The translations under genes were made by a program, and so were the position numbers. Positions 10,861 through 17,991 of a DNA stretch of 64,000 nucleotides are shown here, piece after piece. This DNA is from Symbiodinium natans (taxonomy: Eukaryota; Sar; Dinophyceae; Suessiales; Symbiodiniaceae): positions 252,001 to 316,000 of the forward strand of contig CAJNDS010002246.1 in NCBI GenBank assembly GCA_905221605.1. Reading direction: 5' to 3'. How positions within the stretch are numbered: the first letter of the stretch is position 1; each line of letters opens with the position of its first letter. Under the pieces are notes generated by a model that worked only from the letters and a program-made list of their open reading frames with translations, was not told the DNA's origin and made no database searches.

Positions 10861-13787
10861 GGGCCCCTAAACCCTAAACCCTAAACCTTAAACCCTAAAC
10901 CCTAAACCCTAAACCCTAAACCCTAAAACCTAAACCCTAAACCCTAAACCCTAGACCCTAAACCCTAAACCCTAAACCCTAAACCCTAAACCAAAGCTGG
11001 GGTCTGGGGGTTTTAGGGTTTAGGGCTTAGGGGCTCCCCAAAAGCGCTTAAGGCGGCAGCAAGTCTGCTCAGGGCCTCAAACCCTAAACCCCAAACCCCA
11101 AACCCCAAACCCTAAACCCGGGGTTGAATGGCCAAGGTTTCAGGGTCTGGGTTCTGAGAACCTGGGGCCTAAACCCCAAACCCCTATAAACCCATAAAGC
11201 CCTGAACCCCTAGAAGTCTGTGAACCCTAACCCCCCAAAACCCCAAAGCCCAAAATGCCAAACCCTAAACCCTAAACCCCAAAACCCCAAAACCCCTAGG
11301 CCACCTTCAAAGCCCCTCAAAAACGCAGATGAAGCAGGGTTTATCTTACTGTTATTGGCGAGTGTATATAAGGTTCCTTTTCAATAATGGTGAGTGTATA
11401 TATTTGGTGTCCTATCCTGAACCCAAAACCCTAAACCCTAAACCCCAAACCCCTAAACCCCAAAACCCTAAACCCTAAACCCTAAACTTGGGTGTCCTTT
11501 TGGGGATACAAGAAATATCACCTAAACCTTAAACCCTAAACCCTAAACCCTAAACCCTAAAATATCACAACCCGACTTCCGATGAAAACCGGCCCGGCGG
11601 TCGCTCCGGTGGGGCAGGGTGATGAGGAGCACCTCCGCGTCGGCTTTAGAACTGGGTTTAGGGGTCAGGGTTCAGGGTTCAGGGTTTAGGGTTTAGGGTT
11701 TAGGGTTTAGGGTTCAGGGTTCAGGGGTTTAGGGTTTTAGGGTTTAGGGTTTAGGGTTTAGGGTTTAGGATGGCCCTTAAAACCCTCTGAAGAATGTTCC
11801 TGAACATGTTCCTCTCCAATAAGGGAAAATATGAAGTATCTCAAGACCCTAAACCCTAAACCCTAAACCCTAAACCCTAAACCCTAGACAAGGCGTGGAG
11901 AGGTGGAGGTTAGAGTTGGGGTTTCTGGTGTGTGGTTTAGCGGTTTAGGCTAGTAGGGTTCTAGGGTTTACAGTGTTTAGGGCTTCGGTTTCGGGATTTC
12001 CCTAAACCCTAAACCCTAAACCCTAAACCCTAAACCCTAAACCCTAAACCCTAAACCCTAAACCCTGCTTAGGGCCTCAGGGGCTTCGGGGCTCCGGGGC
12101 CTTGGCTTCTCCGCATGAGCTTCACCGTAAGGAGGCTTTAGGCCCTCATGGTTAAGGGGCTTTAGGGTTTAGGGTTCAGGGTTCCCCAACCCTAAACCCT
12201 AAACCCTAAACCCTAAACCCTAAACCCTAAACCCTAAACCCTAAACCCTAAACCCTAAACCCTAAACCCTAAGAGGCTCTTTCCTTCCGGGGTGCCGCAT
12301 GCCGTTGCCATTCAACCCGAACACCCTAAACCCGAAGCCCCATAGAGTTTAGGGTTTAGGGTTTAGGGTTTAGGGTTTAGGGTGTAGGGCTGAAACCTCA
12401 ACCCTGACCCCTAACACCCTCGCTAGACAGCAAACCCTAGATCCCTGCCACGTCTCAGACTCTGCCAACTTGCTAACCCCAAACCCTACAGCCATAAAAC
12501 CCTAACACCCCCAAACCCCAAAAGCTAAAAGCCCTAAATAAAGCCCTCACACCCAAAAGCCGCTAAAAGCCCCAAACACCCACATATCCAGACCCCTTGA
12601 AAAAGGAAGGCGGCCGCCTTCACATCGTCCCGTAGCCTGCGGTCGCATTCCGAATGAGATGTCAGAGCTTCTCAAAACTTGGGCTTTCCAATAGCGTTTG
12701 GGGTTTTCGGGTTTTCGGGTGTTTCGGATTTTCGGGTTTAGGGCCTAAGTTTAGGGTTTGGGGGGGCACTAGTTACTTGTTTGGTGGCCATGGGGTTTAA
12801 GGGCTTTAGGGACTTCGGTTTTCGGTAAACCGATGATAAAACGCCAAGCCTTCAACCAACTCCTGGACTTGTAACACGGTTTAGGGTTTAGGGTTCAGGG
12901 TTCAGGGTTTCGGGTTTAGCGTCTAGCGGGCTCAGGGTTGGGGATGGGGGCTCACGGTTCATCCCTCAACCCTCTTCGGATGTCTGGGATGTAGTTATGG
13001 GATGTTCGGGGTTCGCCGAAAAGGATGCATGAAACCCCTAAACCCTGAACCCTCAACCGTTTGGATCCTGAAGTCAACAAGAGCACCCTCTGCACGACGC
13101 AGGCCCGGCAGACTGAGTGAGACTTTGTGCTACTGCTGCAGGCGTTTTAGGGTTTAGGGTTTAGGGCTTGGGGTTTAGGGTTTAGGGTTTAAGGTTAAAC
13201 TCTCAAGAGTACCAGGATCCTCCGACAGCAGGATGCTGAGGGTTTTGGGTTTAGAGGTTCGCGAGCTTCAGTTTGCAGAAAAAACTCTCGGGAACCCGAT
13301 GGCAAGGTCTGCTCAGACCAACAAACCCCAGGCAATTCCTCCGCGCCCTCTAGACCCCGCAAGCCTCATCAGCCCCAACCCAAACCCTGAACCCTGACCC
13401 CTGACCCCTAAACCCTAAACCCTAAACCCTGAACCCGGAACCCTAAACCCCAAACGACGATTGCAATCCTTCAGGGTATTTTGCCATGGCAGCGGGGGTT
13501 CAAGAACGTGGCGGGCATGCCCCTCTGGATAAGGCAAAATGAGGTTGAGGGCAACTAGAAAGGCTTTAGGATGTTTTCGGAGTGCTCGGGGTTGGTGTTC
13601 GTTAAAGTTGTGGGCGGCGAGGGCAAGGGACGACTATTTGGTTCCTATACCCAAAACCCCAAACCCTAACCCAAAACCCAAAACCCAAAACCCTAAACCC
13701 CAAACCCTAAACCCTAAACCCCAAACCCCAAACCCTAAACCCTGCCTCCCCGGCACCAACGCCGGTGGAAGCAGAGGCCCAGGCCAT
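140..13787 (-). CDS. Minus-strand multi-exon gene block with glycosyltransferase-like motifs
   Basis: About 25 GC-rich islands of 50-190 bp in this span each hold an open minus-strand frame, separated by telomere-type arrays and inverted-repeat elements. A possible start is ATG at 13787 (context CCACCATGG). Two islands carry recognisable motifs: EVLLITLPHRSDRR near 11.6 kb resembles the N-terminal strand of family GT25 glycosyltransferases, and HVLVFEDDAVIP near 3.35 kb resembles their metal-binding EDD strand. The distance between the motifs is longer than in usual GT25 proteins, so this may be a larger protein or two genes. Splice sites are mostly unresolved. Exon coordinates below are approximate. 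cDNA would settle the model. Confidence 0.5.
284..384. mobile_element. Family A inverted-repeat element (about 100 bp)
   Basis: Termini AGGGTCATGTACCT and AGGTACATGGACCCT form the inverted repeat, with an inner palindrome built on TACTTGGGCC / GGCCCAAGTA. Other copies, full or partial: 5349-5445, 30251-30315, 33547-33583 (right half), 38298-38398, 42129-42231, 43583-43690, 44238-44333, 44426-44444 (end only), 45636-45690, 46954-47052, 47876-47928, 49263-49362, 56660-56737, 57083-57182. Many ends run directly into telomere-type arrays through the shared CCCT/AGGG. As an intron, this family would begin G|GTCCATGTACC and end ACCCTTAG. No transposase is encoded, so it is MITE- or introner-like. 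Confidence 0.88.
438..520 (-). CDS. Exon island, upstream half of an interrupted exon
   Basis: Minus reading gives EASFTNAMSSVRV, joining in frame to the island at 140-240 when the intervening composite (about 241-437) is skipped. The plus reading (TEDIAFVKLASCFMPVR) is also open. No family recognised. Confidence 0.35.
795..885 (-). CDS. Exon island in the minus block
   Basis: The minus frame reads KVEEAVELLSRTPKLVGSPG, a well-balanced helical sequence with mostly G or C in third codon positions. It lies between a CCCTAAA array (721-793) and degenerate TTTGGGG units (from about 891). Function unknown. Confidence 0.45.
1513..1630. mobile_element. Family C inverted-repeat element with T/G homopolymer centre
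   Basis: Termini TAGTTCTCTAAATCAGGG and its complement form the inverted repeat. The centre holds a run of T followed by a run of G. Other family copies: 14051-14137 (left end replaced by an array), 40688-40817, 58142-58252, and a diverged relative at 48546-48655. Confidence 0.85.
2690..2750 (-). CDS. Exon island in the minus block
   Basis: Minus frame reads DWSDWRIGCSSQSRPETLMS, bounded by the CCCTAAA array ending at 2691. A plus frame (NDIKVSGRLWLLQPILQ) is also open, so strand rests on the block. Function unknown. Confidence 0.4.
2935..3020 (-). CDS. Exon island adjoining a family D element
   Basis: Minus frame reads CFQSAHAEIATRCPQGWFGA and ends exactly where the family D element begins at 3021. 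This fits the element being all or part of an intron. The plus frame (TKKVFSRVLRAWRAEPSLRA) is also open. Confidence 0.45.
3021..3131. mobile_element. Family D inverted-repeat element, near-perfect hairpin
   Basis: CCCAGAGGGTCCATTTGTA at one end pairs with TACAAATGGACCCTCTGGG at the other. The two arms are almost perfectly complementary over about 45 bp. A second copy at 52241-52353 is nearly identical, which suggests recent movement. A 29 bp tandem duplication (AGCTTCAgAATCCTAGTTGC...) follows at 3142-3199. Confidence 0.9.
3288..3383 (-). CDS. Exon with EDD motif, glycosyltransferase-like
   Basis: Minus frame reads MPRHVLVFEDDAVIPAAVSQ then KRLGASSCVI. The pattern h-L-V-F/L-E-D-D-A/D-h is typical of the metal-binding strand of GT25-type glycosyltransferases (GT-A fold). 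It is followed downstream by a TTTAGGG array starting near 3393 on the other side. A plus frame is open too (SLFCDTAAGMTASSSKTSTC), but the EDD motif and block polarity favour minus. Substrate cannot be inferred. Confidence 0.6.
3728..3818 (-). CDS. Exon island in the minus block
   Basis: Minus frame reads LKTPQGHVRGLIQAATEGYK then LAPESTPS. It is clearly protein-like, with high GC in third positions, and lies between CCCTAAA arrays. No family recognised. Confidence 0.6.
4345..4498. CDS. Possible exon between a family E half-element and a family B element
   Basis: Both strands are open: plus reads LALLRGILSRSPGDALPSSK, minus reads GESRSSFDEGRASPGDLERI. Unique GC-rich sequence with repeats on both sides. 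Strand is not resolvable by eye. Confidence 0.35.
4501..4599. mobile_element. Family B inverted-repeat element (about 100 bp)
   Basis: Termini GGGATGTTCCCC and GGGGGGAACATCCC, with inner arms around TCCTTTA / TAAGGAC. Other copies: 6154-6228 (right part replaced by another element), 28301-28343 (fragment), 30729-30825, 34489-34591, 51592-51683, 53140-53259 (split by an array), 58521-58607 (left end lost into an array), 59417-59510, 63573-63673. Confidence 0.9.
4600..5160. other. AT-richer intronic or intergenic stretch
   Basis: No convincing frame and no full repeat element. It contains scattered degenerate CCCTAAA-like words. A short plus frame at 5172-5220 (GRVSEGCRVQEVVL) just beyond it could be an exon. 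Confidence 0.5.
5485..5601 (-). CDS. Exon island in the minus block
   Basis: Minus frame reads GFNGTERYREPGYMKDTNWP then GATSCAMSLGARPKHPK. Strongly protein-like. The sequence CTGTAGCGCTC at its upstream edge (5572-5582) recurs at 6126-6136 beyond the duplicated segment. The roughly 0.5 kb between may therefore be an insertion with a target duplication of about 20 bp (imperfect). Confidence 0.6.
5690..6095. repeat. Segmental duplication, copy 1 (partner at 47543-47852)
   Basis: Starts at AGGGTCCGCCGACCCTGGCG directly after a TTTAGGG array and ends at GGAGGCTCTTAAATTTAGGG, again at an array. The partner is nearly identical except for G-run length and a block of about 125 bp (5890-6010) present only here. 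Open frames inside are partly driven by G runs and are not called genes. Confidence 0.9.
6229..6341. mobile_element. Family E inverted-repeat element (CTAGG...CCTAG type)
   Basis: Ends CTAGGTTGCCCAG and CTGGGCATCCTAG. The core is GGGTGCCCTTTTTTGC...AAAGGGGTTTATAAG...CCCAAAAAAGGG. Its right end runs directly into a CCCTAAA array. The same core with different ends occurs at 25821-25923, 26889-26973, 33000-33097, 39600-39669, 51459-51567 (ends AGACCCA...TGGGTCCTAG) and at 19786-20009, 52224-52443, 53266-53342 (ends GGTAGCCCAGTAAC...CACTGGGCTACC). Confidence 0.85.
6341..6469 (-). repeat. (CCCTAAA)n array, about 18 perfect units
   Basis: Uninterrupted CCCTAAA units beginning at the right end of the family E element (shared CCTAGCCCTAAA junction). 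One of the cleanest arrays in the window. Confidence 0.95.
6478..6568 (-). CDS. Exon island in the minus block
   Basis: Minus frame reads CAAAGEPRPGAERLIDPEDG then TIAGFGVFCG. Bounded by a CCCTAAA array on one side and a TTTAGGG array on the other. Strongly protein-like, no family recognised. Confidence 0.6.
6723..6806 (-). CDS. Exon island in the minus block
   Basis: Minus frame reads IRSLPQEEEDLVDYINETYA then PEVETC, one of the most convincing exon reads here (acidic run, third positions mostly G or C). Function unknown. Confidence 0.7.
7262..7407 (-). repeat. Long CCCTAAA array
   Basis: About 19 units with one AAAAA interruption near 7337. It is preceded by CCCTAGA variants (7220-7262). 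Confidence 0.95.
7408..7482 (-). CDS. Exon island in the minus block
   Basis: Minus frame reads TSLRHPKFEAPAHEPELKQV then DATCLG. Abuts the long CCCTAAA array at 7407. Confidence 0.5.
8289..8350 (-). CDS. Exon island in the minus block
   Basis: Minus frame reads GLLACGRGEATEEVPDVVLL then TP before a stop or splice. Function unknown. Confidence 0.45.
8606..8690 (-). CDS. Exon island in the minus block
   Basis: Minus frame reads QNGFVPCYFTSLLWGVFRRY then ARGPARRT. Aromatic-rich and clearly protein-like, but no family is recognised. Confidence 0.6.
9168..9243 (-). CDS. Exon island in the minus block
   Basis: Minus frame reads GYKMESLRASCYCERDALDK then AAVQ. The exon is followed by GGATGAG, which could be a non-canonical GA donor of the kind known in dinoflagellates. 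Confidence 0.5.
10069..10150 (-). CDS. Exon island in the minus block
   Basis: Minus frame reads PAPEVDPLIGGPSASAALRA then AGSTGSHGA. Lies between a CCCTAAA array (to about 10055) and a TTTAGGG array (from 10151), that is, arrays of opposite orientation on its two sides. Confidence 0.5.
10240..10620. other. G-rich intron-like stretch of degenerate TTTAGGG units
   Basis: Dominated by degraded GGGTTTTAGGG-like words with no convincing frame. I see nothing else in it. Confidence 0.6.
11028..11080 (-). CDS. Small exon island
   Basis: Minus frame reads EALSRLAAALSAFGE. About 50 bp between a TTTAGGG array and CCCTAAA-like units. Confidence 0.4.
11513..11568. repeat. CCCTAAA array flanked by a 9 bp direct repeat
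   Basis: AAATATCAC at 11513-11521 and again at 11560-11568 flank 38 bp of CCCTAAA-type repeat. This looks like an insertion with target duplication. Confidence 0.7.
11572..11653 (-). CDS. Exon with GT25-like N-terminal motif
   Basis: Minus frame reads SSKADAEVLLITLPHRSDRR then AGFHRKS. The pattern h-h-h-I-N/T-L-x-x-R-x-D-R-R is the hallmark first strand of GT25 (LPS/procollagen-type) glycosyltransferases. Plus-strand frames here carry stops. Its downstream edge in the minus sense lies next to the 9 bp direct repeat that flanks a CCCTAAA array (11513-11568). Confidence 0.65.
11769..11853. mobile_element. Family F element
   Basis: Begins GGATGGCCCTTAAAACCCTC directly at a TTTAGGG array and ends AGTATCTCAAGA at a CCCTAAA array, so arrays point at it from both sides. 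Other copies: 22670-22765, 32581-32675, 52631-52732 (the longer ones end CCCAAGGGCCTACCT). Confidence 0.8.
12068..12145 (-). CDS. Exon island in the minus block
   Basis: Minus frame reads KPPYGEAHAEKPRPRSPEAP then EALS, proline-rich. It follows a perfect CCCTAAA array (12000-12065). Confidence 0.45.
12272..12320 (-). CDS. Small exon island
   Basis: Minus frame reads VFGLNGNGMRHPGRKEPL. About 50 bp next to a CCCTAAA array (12188-12271). Confidence 0.45.
12596..12671 (-). CDS. Exon island in the minus block
   Basis: Minus frame reads EALTSHSECDRRLRDDVKAA then AFLFQG. Strong codon character. Function unknown. Confidence 0.6.
12825..13031 (-). CDS. Two exon islands in the minus block
   Basis: 12825-12882 reads VLQVQELVEGLAFYHRFTEN and 12972-13031 reads HASFSANPEHPITTSQTSEE on minus. 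Between them lie TTTAGGG-like units. Further minus frames at 13060-13145 (SHSVCRACVVQRVLLLTSGS) and 13300-13380 (GLRGLEGAEELPGVCWSEQT) probably continue the series. Confidence 0.45.
13451..13642 (-). CDS. Long exon island (about 62 codons) in the minus block
   Basis: An uninterrupted minus frame reads SSLALAAHNFNEHQPRALRK, HPKAFLVALNLILPYPEGHA, RHVLEPPLPWQNTLKDCNRR. It is preceded in the minus sense by ATAG, a possible acceptor, and ends at CCCTAAA-type units. The plus frame covering part of it stops at 13556, so minus is preferred. No ATG is present, which is expected for an internal exon. Confidence 0.7.
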
Positions 13788-13825
13788 GGTGGGAGGCTGT
13801 GGGTGCCTTTGCTGCGATGTGAGCT
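13750..13825 (-). CDS. Possible first exon of the minus block
   Basis: ATG at 13787-13785 in the context CCACCATGG opens MAWASASTGVGAGEAG. The frame is also open upstream (RELTSQQRHPQPPT), so this could instead be an internal exon. A 210 bp TTTAGGG array lies immediately upstream (13846-14056). Confidence 0.4.
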
Positions 13826-13845
13826 CTCTAAAACTAGGGTTTAGG

Positions 13846-14056
13846 GTTTGGGGCTAGGGTTTAGGGTTTAGGGTTTAGGGTTTAGGGTTTAGGGTTTAGG
13901 GTTTAGGGTTTAGGGTTTAGGGTTTAGGGTTTAGGGTTTAGGGTTTAGGGTTTAGGGTTTAGGGTTTAGGGTTTAGGGTTTAGGGTTTAGGGCTAGGGTT
14001 TAGGGTTTAGGGTTTAAGGTTCAGGGTTTAGGGTTTAGGGATTAGGGTTTAGGGTC
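13846..14056 (+). repeat. Long TTTAGGG array
   Basis: About 28 units, 20 of them in an unbroken run. Its right edge runs into a truncated family C element exactly at that element's internal AGGGTCCC. Confidence 0.95.
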
Positions 14057-14386
14057 CCTATGTGGGGTCCCTTTGTTTAAGGGTGCCGTACTACATGGGG
14101 GACCCAAAAGGGACCCTAATTGGAGAACTGCACATGTAGCTTCCTACGTTGGGAACTCAGATTTTCGAAGCTTGGTGACCTGCCCCTTAAAAGAACTAGG
14201 GTTTAGGGTTTAGGGCTAGGGTTTAAGGTTTAGGGTTTAGGGCTAGGGTTTAGGGTTTAGGCGTGGTAGTAGCTTATGCTGATTTCGAGGGGGGTTTGGG
14301 AACCAGTCGATGTCCTTCCCTTATGCTTCCCGGCCAGTTCAAGAACCACTTGAAAGACCTGGATTGAGTGGTTTTATGGGACTATT

Positions 14387-14626
14387 GTGCTGGGTCAAGA
14401 GCCCTTGAACCAAACTCCAGAATCGTATCTTTACCTCGCTCCTGAACCGAATCCTTGTCTATTAGAAGTCACTTGCAGGGAAACGCACGACATCATGACA
14501 TATCGAATGCAAGGAAAAGACAGGGATGCCAGCACAAAGACCCCTATTCTCAACGAGAAAACCAATTTCCATGCAATAACCTTCCAACCTTTGCAAACCG
14601 CCCTCTCTCTGTCACACCTTGAATAA
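14387..14626 (+). CDS. Hypothetical open frame or 3-prime region
   Basis: A 79-codon frame starts at a non-ATG codon. A minus frame of similar length overlaps it. Codon character is weak and no family is recognised. An upstream frame (14272-14368, GGLGTSRCPSLMLPGQFKNH) is better but open on both strands. Confidence 0.2.
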   Translation: MLGQEPLNQTPESYLYLAPEPNPCLLEVTCRETHDIMTYRMQGKDRDASTKTPILNEKTNFHAITFQPLQTALSLSHLE

Positions 14627-14686
14627 TCAAGCACAACCCGAAACCCAATGTCCTAAACCCTGAACCCTGAACCCTAAACCCTATAG

Positions 14687-17008
14687 AAAGCCGAAGCTAC
14701 AGGCCGCTACGAGTCCAGACATAACATACAAGTCTGCTACTTCTCCTGAAGCTCTACAGCACATTGCCGTAGACCTGAACTTCGAGGGACGGTCTAGCGT
14801 TCGGGGTTTAGGGTTTAGGGGTTTAGGGTTTCGGGTTCAGGATTTAGAGGTTCAGGGGGGTTCAGGGTTTAGAGGTTTAGGTTTAAGAGTTTGGGGTTCA
14901 GGGCTTGGAGGATAAGGGTCAAGAGTTTAGAGTTCAGGGTTCAGACGTTTCGGGTTTAGGGTTTAGGTTTAGAGGTTAACCAGAAAAAATCGCCCACTCC
15001 TCTCAGGCAAAGTGCCTGCGAGCAAGCCGACGAAGGGCATCGGTCTCATTAGCCCAGCCTCATCACACAGGGGTTTAGGGTTTAGGGTTTAGGGTTCAGG
15101 GCTTTAGGGTTCAGGGCTTTGGGGTTTAGGGTTTAGGGTTGAGGGATGTAAGGTTTAGGGACGTGGAGGTTAGCATTTTGGGGTTGAAGGTCCAAGTAGG
15201 TCTTTTTGATAAGCCGAGGAAGAAAGGGGTACCCTCTTTGTTGAAGGGGTTTGGAAGGGAACCCAACCCCAGCAAAAAAGTGAATGCGAGCACACTCGGG
15301 GCCCATACACTTGTTCAGGATCTGCTCACTTCAGCCATGAACCCTAAACCCTAAACCCTAAACCCTAAACCCTAAACTCTGCGTTTTGCAAGTTGCAGCT
15401 TAGAGAAGCTGTCTCGCCCTGGAGGGGGCGGGGGTGCTCGGAACCAGGGTCACTGTTGGTAATGCACGCAGACTTTCTATCCGAGAAAAGGCAACCTTAA
15501 CCCTAAACCCTAAACCCCTCCCTAACTTAGAACATCCGCCCCACCCCCCCATTTCACAGGCAACTCAAGCCCAGTACCTGCGAGAACTGCCACAGCTGCG
15601 CCACCATGGCGGTGGCATTCGCGGCCACCTCACGTTCTTCGCGGCCAAGCGGGAGGAGGGGTTTAGGGGCGCTGTTCAGGTTTAGGGCTTAGGGTTAATT
15701 CGGGAATTAGGGTTTAGGGCTTAGGGTTTAGACTTGGGGTTAAGGCTTTAGGATGTGTTCAGGGCTTGCTTTTAAGGCTTGCGGCCTGGGGGGGGGGGGG
15801 GGGGGGTGTAGGAGCTTCCAGTGCATTGGGGCTGCTGGGTTGTTCAAACCCCAAACCCCAAACCCTAAACCCTAAACCCCGAATCTAGGGCTTTAGAATC
15901 TGCTAAAATGGTGTAGACCTACACCGGTATAAACTTGGGCCCGAAAAAGCTTGGCAGTAGCCTATCTTGGACCCTCAGGATGAGGTTGAGGGTGTTGCGG
16001 TTCAGGTGTAGGGCAGGCTACTACCACGAAAACCCCTTGCCCAAAATAGACTTCAGAGCCTAATCCCGTGCGCGTACTATACCCTTACACTATTACACAC
16101 AAAAAAAACATAACCTCGGTCCTCTCCCCAATCACCGTCTGATGCTCAACTGTTCAGCCTCCCACATCCGACTCGGGCTCTGCATGGGTCTGTGGCGCTT
16201 CAGGGGGTTTAGGGTTTAGGGTTTAGGGTTTAGGGTTTAGGGTTTAGGGTTTAGGGTTTAGGGCCTAGGGTTTGTGGTAGCTTCATGGGTTGTGGGTTTA
16301 GGGTTTAGAACGGCTTAGGGTTCGGTCAGTTCTGGGCTGCGGTTGCTGTCCTATGGGCCTCAGAACAGTCTCCTACACGACCCCGAGTTGCAAGAGCCCT
16401 CGAGCCTGAAACGGCAGCAGAACCCGAAGCCCTACACCCGCAATCCTGAGCATCCGACACCCCCTAAACCCTAAACCCTAAACTCTAAACCCTAAACCCT
16501 AAACCCCAAAGCCCAAACCCTAGGGGCCCTGGCCCTCCAGTGTGACAAGGGCTGACTCCTCAGAGCCTGCAGTAGCGCCGGCGACAAGGAGTAGCCTGTT
16601 CGAGGCACACTCTGGAGTAGTTTTTTTTTTCAATTTTTTTTTGCTCCCGGGGGAGGGGGGGTAGGGTGTAGGGTTTAGGGTGTAGGGTTGATGGGGTGGT
16701 TGGGGTTTAGGCCTTGGGGCCTTATTGTCTAGGCTGTAGGCTTTAAGCAGTGCATGGCTCCAAGCTCGGGTCTTAGGGGCTTACTTGGAGGTCCATGGTA
16801 CTTCTTAACTCAATAATACCAGTCCCCCAATGCCGTCCCGGCATCGACCACTTGGGAGACCTCCACTATCTTCCCGTCCCCCCACAGCTCGGATCCTTAT
16901 GAACTTGTGGAGCTGGATTGTGGGTTCCCGGACGCTGAAGCTTCGCATCACCACGTGATGCACCAGGGTCACAGCCCTCATGTGGCTCCCCCGGCCAAGA
17001 GAGGGTGT
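14687..17008 (+). CDS. Plus-strand multi-exon gene block
   Basis: Exon islands with plus frames: 14687-14804 (KPKLQAATSPDITYKSATSP), 14991-15075 (RPLLSGKVPASKPTKGIGLI), 15275-15340 (ASTLGAHTLVQDLLTSAM), 15372-15455 (LRFASCSLEKLSRPGGGGGA), 15560-15660, 16321-16452, 16527-16619 (SSVTRADSSEPAVAPATRSS), 16887-17008. Arrays separate them. Several islands are also open on minus, so the strand call rests on islands with good acceptors (15560, 16887). Function unknown. Confidence 0.45.
15560..15660 (+). CDS. Exon with a clear acceptor
   Basis: Preceded by a pyrimidine-rich CCCCCCATTTCACAG acceptor. Reads ATQAQYLRELPQLRHHGGGI then RGHLTFFAAKREEG. Ends at a TTTAGGG unit. The minus frame (REEREVAANATAMVAQLWQF) is also open. 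Confidence 0.55.
16321..16452 (+). CDS. Exon island in the plus block
   Basis: Plus frame of about 43 codons: RFGQFWAAVAVLWASEQSPT, RPRVARALEPETAAEPEALH. The minus frame checked carries a stop, which supports plus. Function unknown. Confidence 0.6.
16887..17008 (+). CDS. Last clear exon of the plus block
   Basis: Acceptor CTTCCCGTCCCCCCACAG, then SSDPYELVELDCGFPDAEAS, HHHVMHQGHSPHVAPPAKRG. It runs into a TTTAGGG array of about 110 bp (17009-17118). Confidence 0.65.
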
Positions 17009-17261
17009 GGGTTTAGGGTTTAGGGTTTAGGGTTTAGGGTTTAGGGTTTAGGGTTTAGGGTTTAGGGTTTAGGGTTTAGGGTTTAGGGTTTAGGGTTTAG
17101 GGTTTAGGGTTTAGGGTTTATAGAAATTGTATAGGGTTTGGGCCCCAAATAACGTTTTGAGCGAAAGTTTTGACCGAAACGTTTTGAGCGAAAGTTTTGA
17201 CCGAAACGTTTTGACCGAAACGTTTTTTTTTGGAACGACCTTTTGGTGGTTCATTTTTGGG

Positions 17262-17524
17262 GCTGGGGGTGGGCTGGGGCTGGGGCTGGGGCTGGGGCTG
17301 GGGCTGGGGCTGGGGCTGGGGCTGGGGCTGGGGCTGGGGCTGGGGCTGGGCTGGGGGCTGGGGCTGGGGCTGGGGCTGGGGCTGCGGCTGCGGCTGCGGC
17401 TGCGGCTGGCTGGGGTGGGGCTGGGCCTGGGGCTGGGGCTGAGGGTGGGGCTGGCGCTGGGTGGGGCTGGCTGGGGCTGGGGCTGAGGCTGGGGCTGCAG
17501 GCTGCTGGGACTGGGGCTGGGGCG
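17262..17524 (+). repeat. GGGGCT hexanucleotide array
   Basis: About 40 copies of GGGGCT with a block of GCGGCT and later degenerate units. A second shorter array is at 17988-18090. Long frames over it in several phases (Gly-Trp, Ala-Gly, Pro-Gln) come from the repeat, so none is called coding. It lies in presumed introns of the minus coiled-coil gene. Confidence 0.9.
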
Positions 17525-17585
17525 CAACCGCCAACCAACTCCGTACATTTCACCCACTGAGCTCAGCCAGGCCCAATCCCTGTTC

Positions 17586-17991
17586 TTAGATATGGCATTG
17601 CCAGAACAAGCAAACCGACAGCATGATGTCTGTCGTAGGAGCCTGACTTGGGCCGGGAGGTACAGCCGCCGCATCCGTCGCAGCAGACGACTCGAGCTGA
17701 CGAAGCTGATCTTTCTTTCGATTCAGCTTCGTCAGCTCCTTTCGTAACTGCTTCACGACGTTGGGCGGACCGGTGAGCTTGCCGGACCGCTGGGCATCCA
17801 GAGTCTTGATCTCTGCACGAAGTCGCTCCTCCGATGTGGTTGACTCTCTATTCTCGCGCCCGTCTGCCTTTTTGCGAAAGTCGCAGACTCTAGCGGTTCA
17901 ACTCGAGTCTGCCTGCATAGGGTTTCTACTTCCACCTGCACTGCAAGTCCTTGGGGTCATCCTTTACACCGGGCTCCTTCCAGATGGGACT
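17586..17991 (-). CDS. Coiled-coil protein, two exons with a 46 bp intron
   Basis: Exon 17936-17991 reads [17 protein letters not shown]. The intron 17890-17935 starts GTGGAAG and ends CTAG. Exon 17586-17889 continues [74 protein letters not shown] and stops at TAA (17586-17588). Splicing turns two blocked frames into one continuous charged helical protein, good evidence for the intron. The pattern suggests a coiled coil of about 50 residues. No ATG lies in the exons, so the start is upstream. A 16 bp hairpin (17694-17738) is a by-product of the coding sequence. Confidence 0.75.

Noticed and set aside
17118-17674. Long Pro/Gln, Pro/Ser, Gly/Trp and Ala/Gly frames
   Set aside because: All arise from the GGGGCT hexanucleotide array, open in many phases on both strands.
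17694-17738. 16 bp perfect hairpin as a regulatory RNA element
   Set aside because: It lies in the coding exon for [17 protein letters not shown]; the two arms are codons for similar Lys/Leu/Gln stretches.
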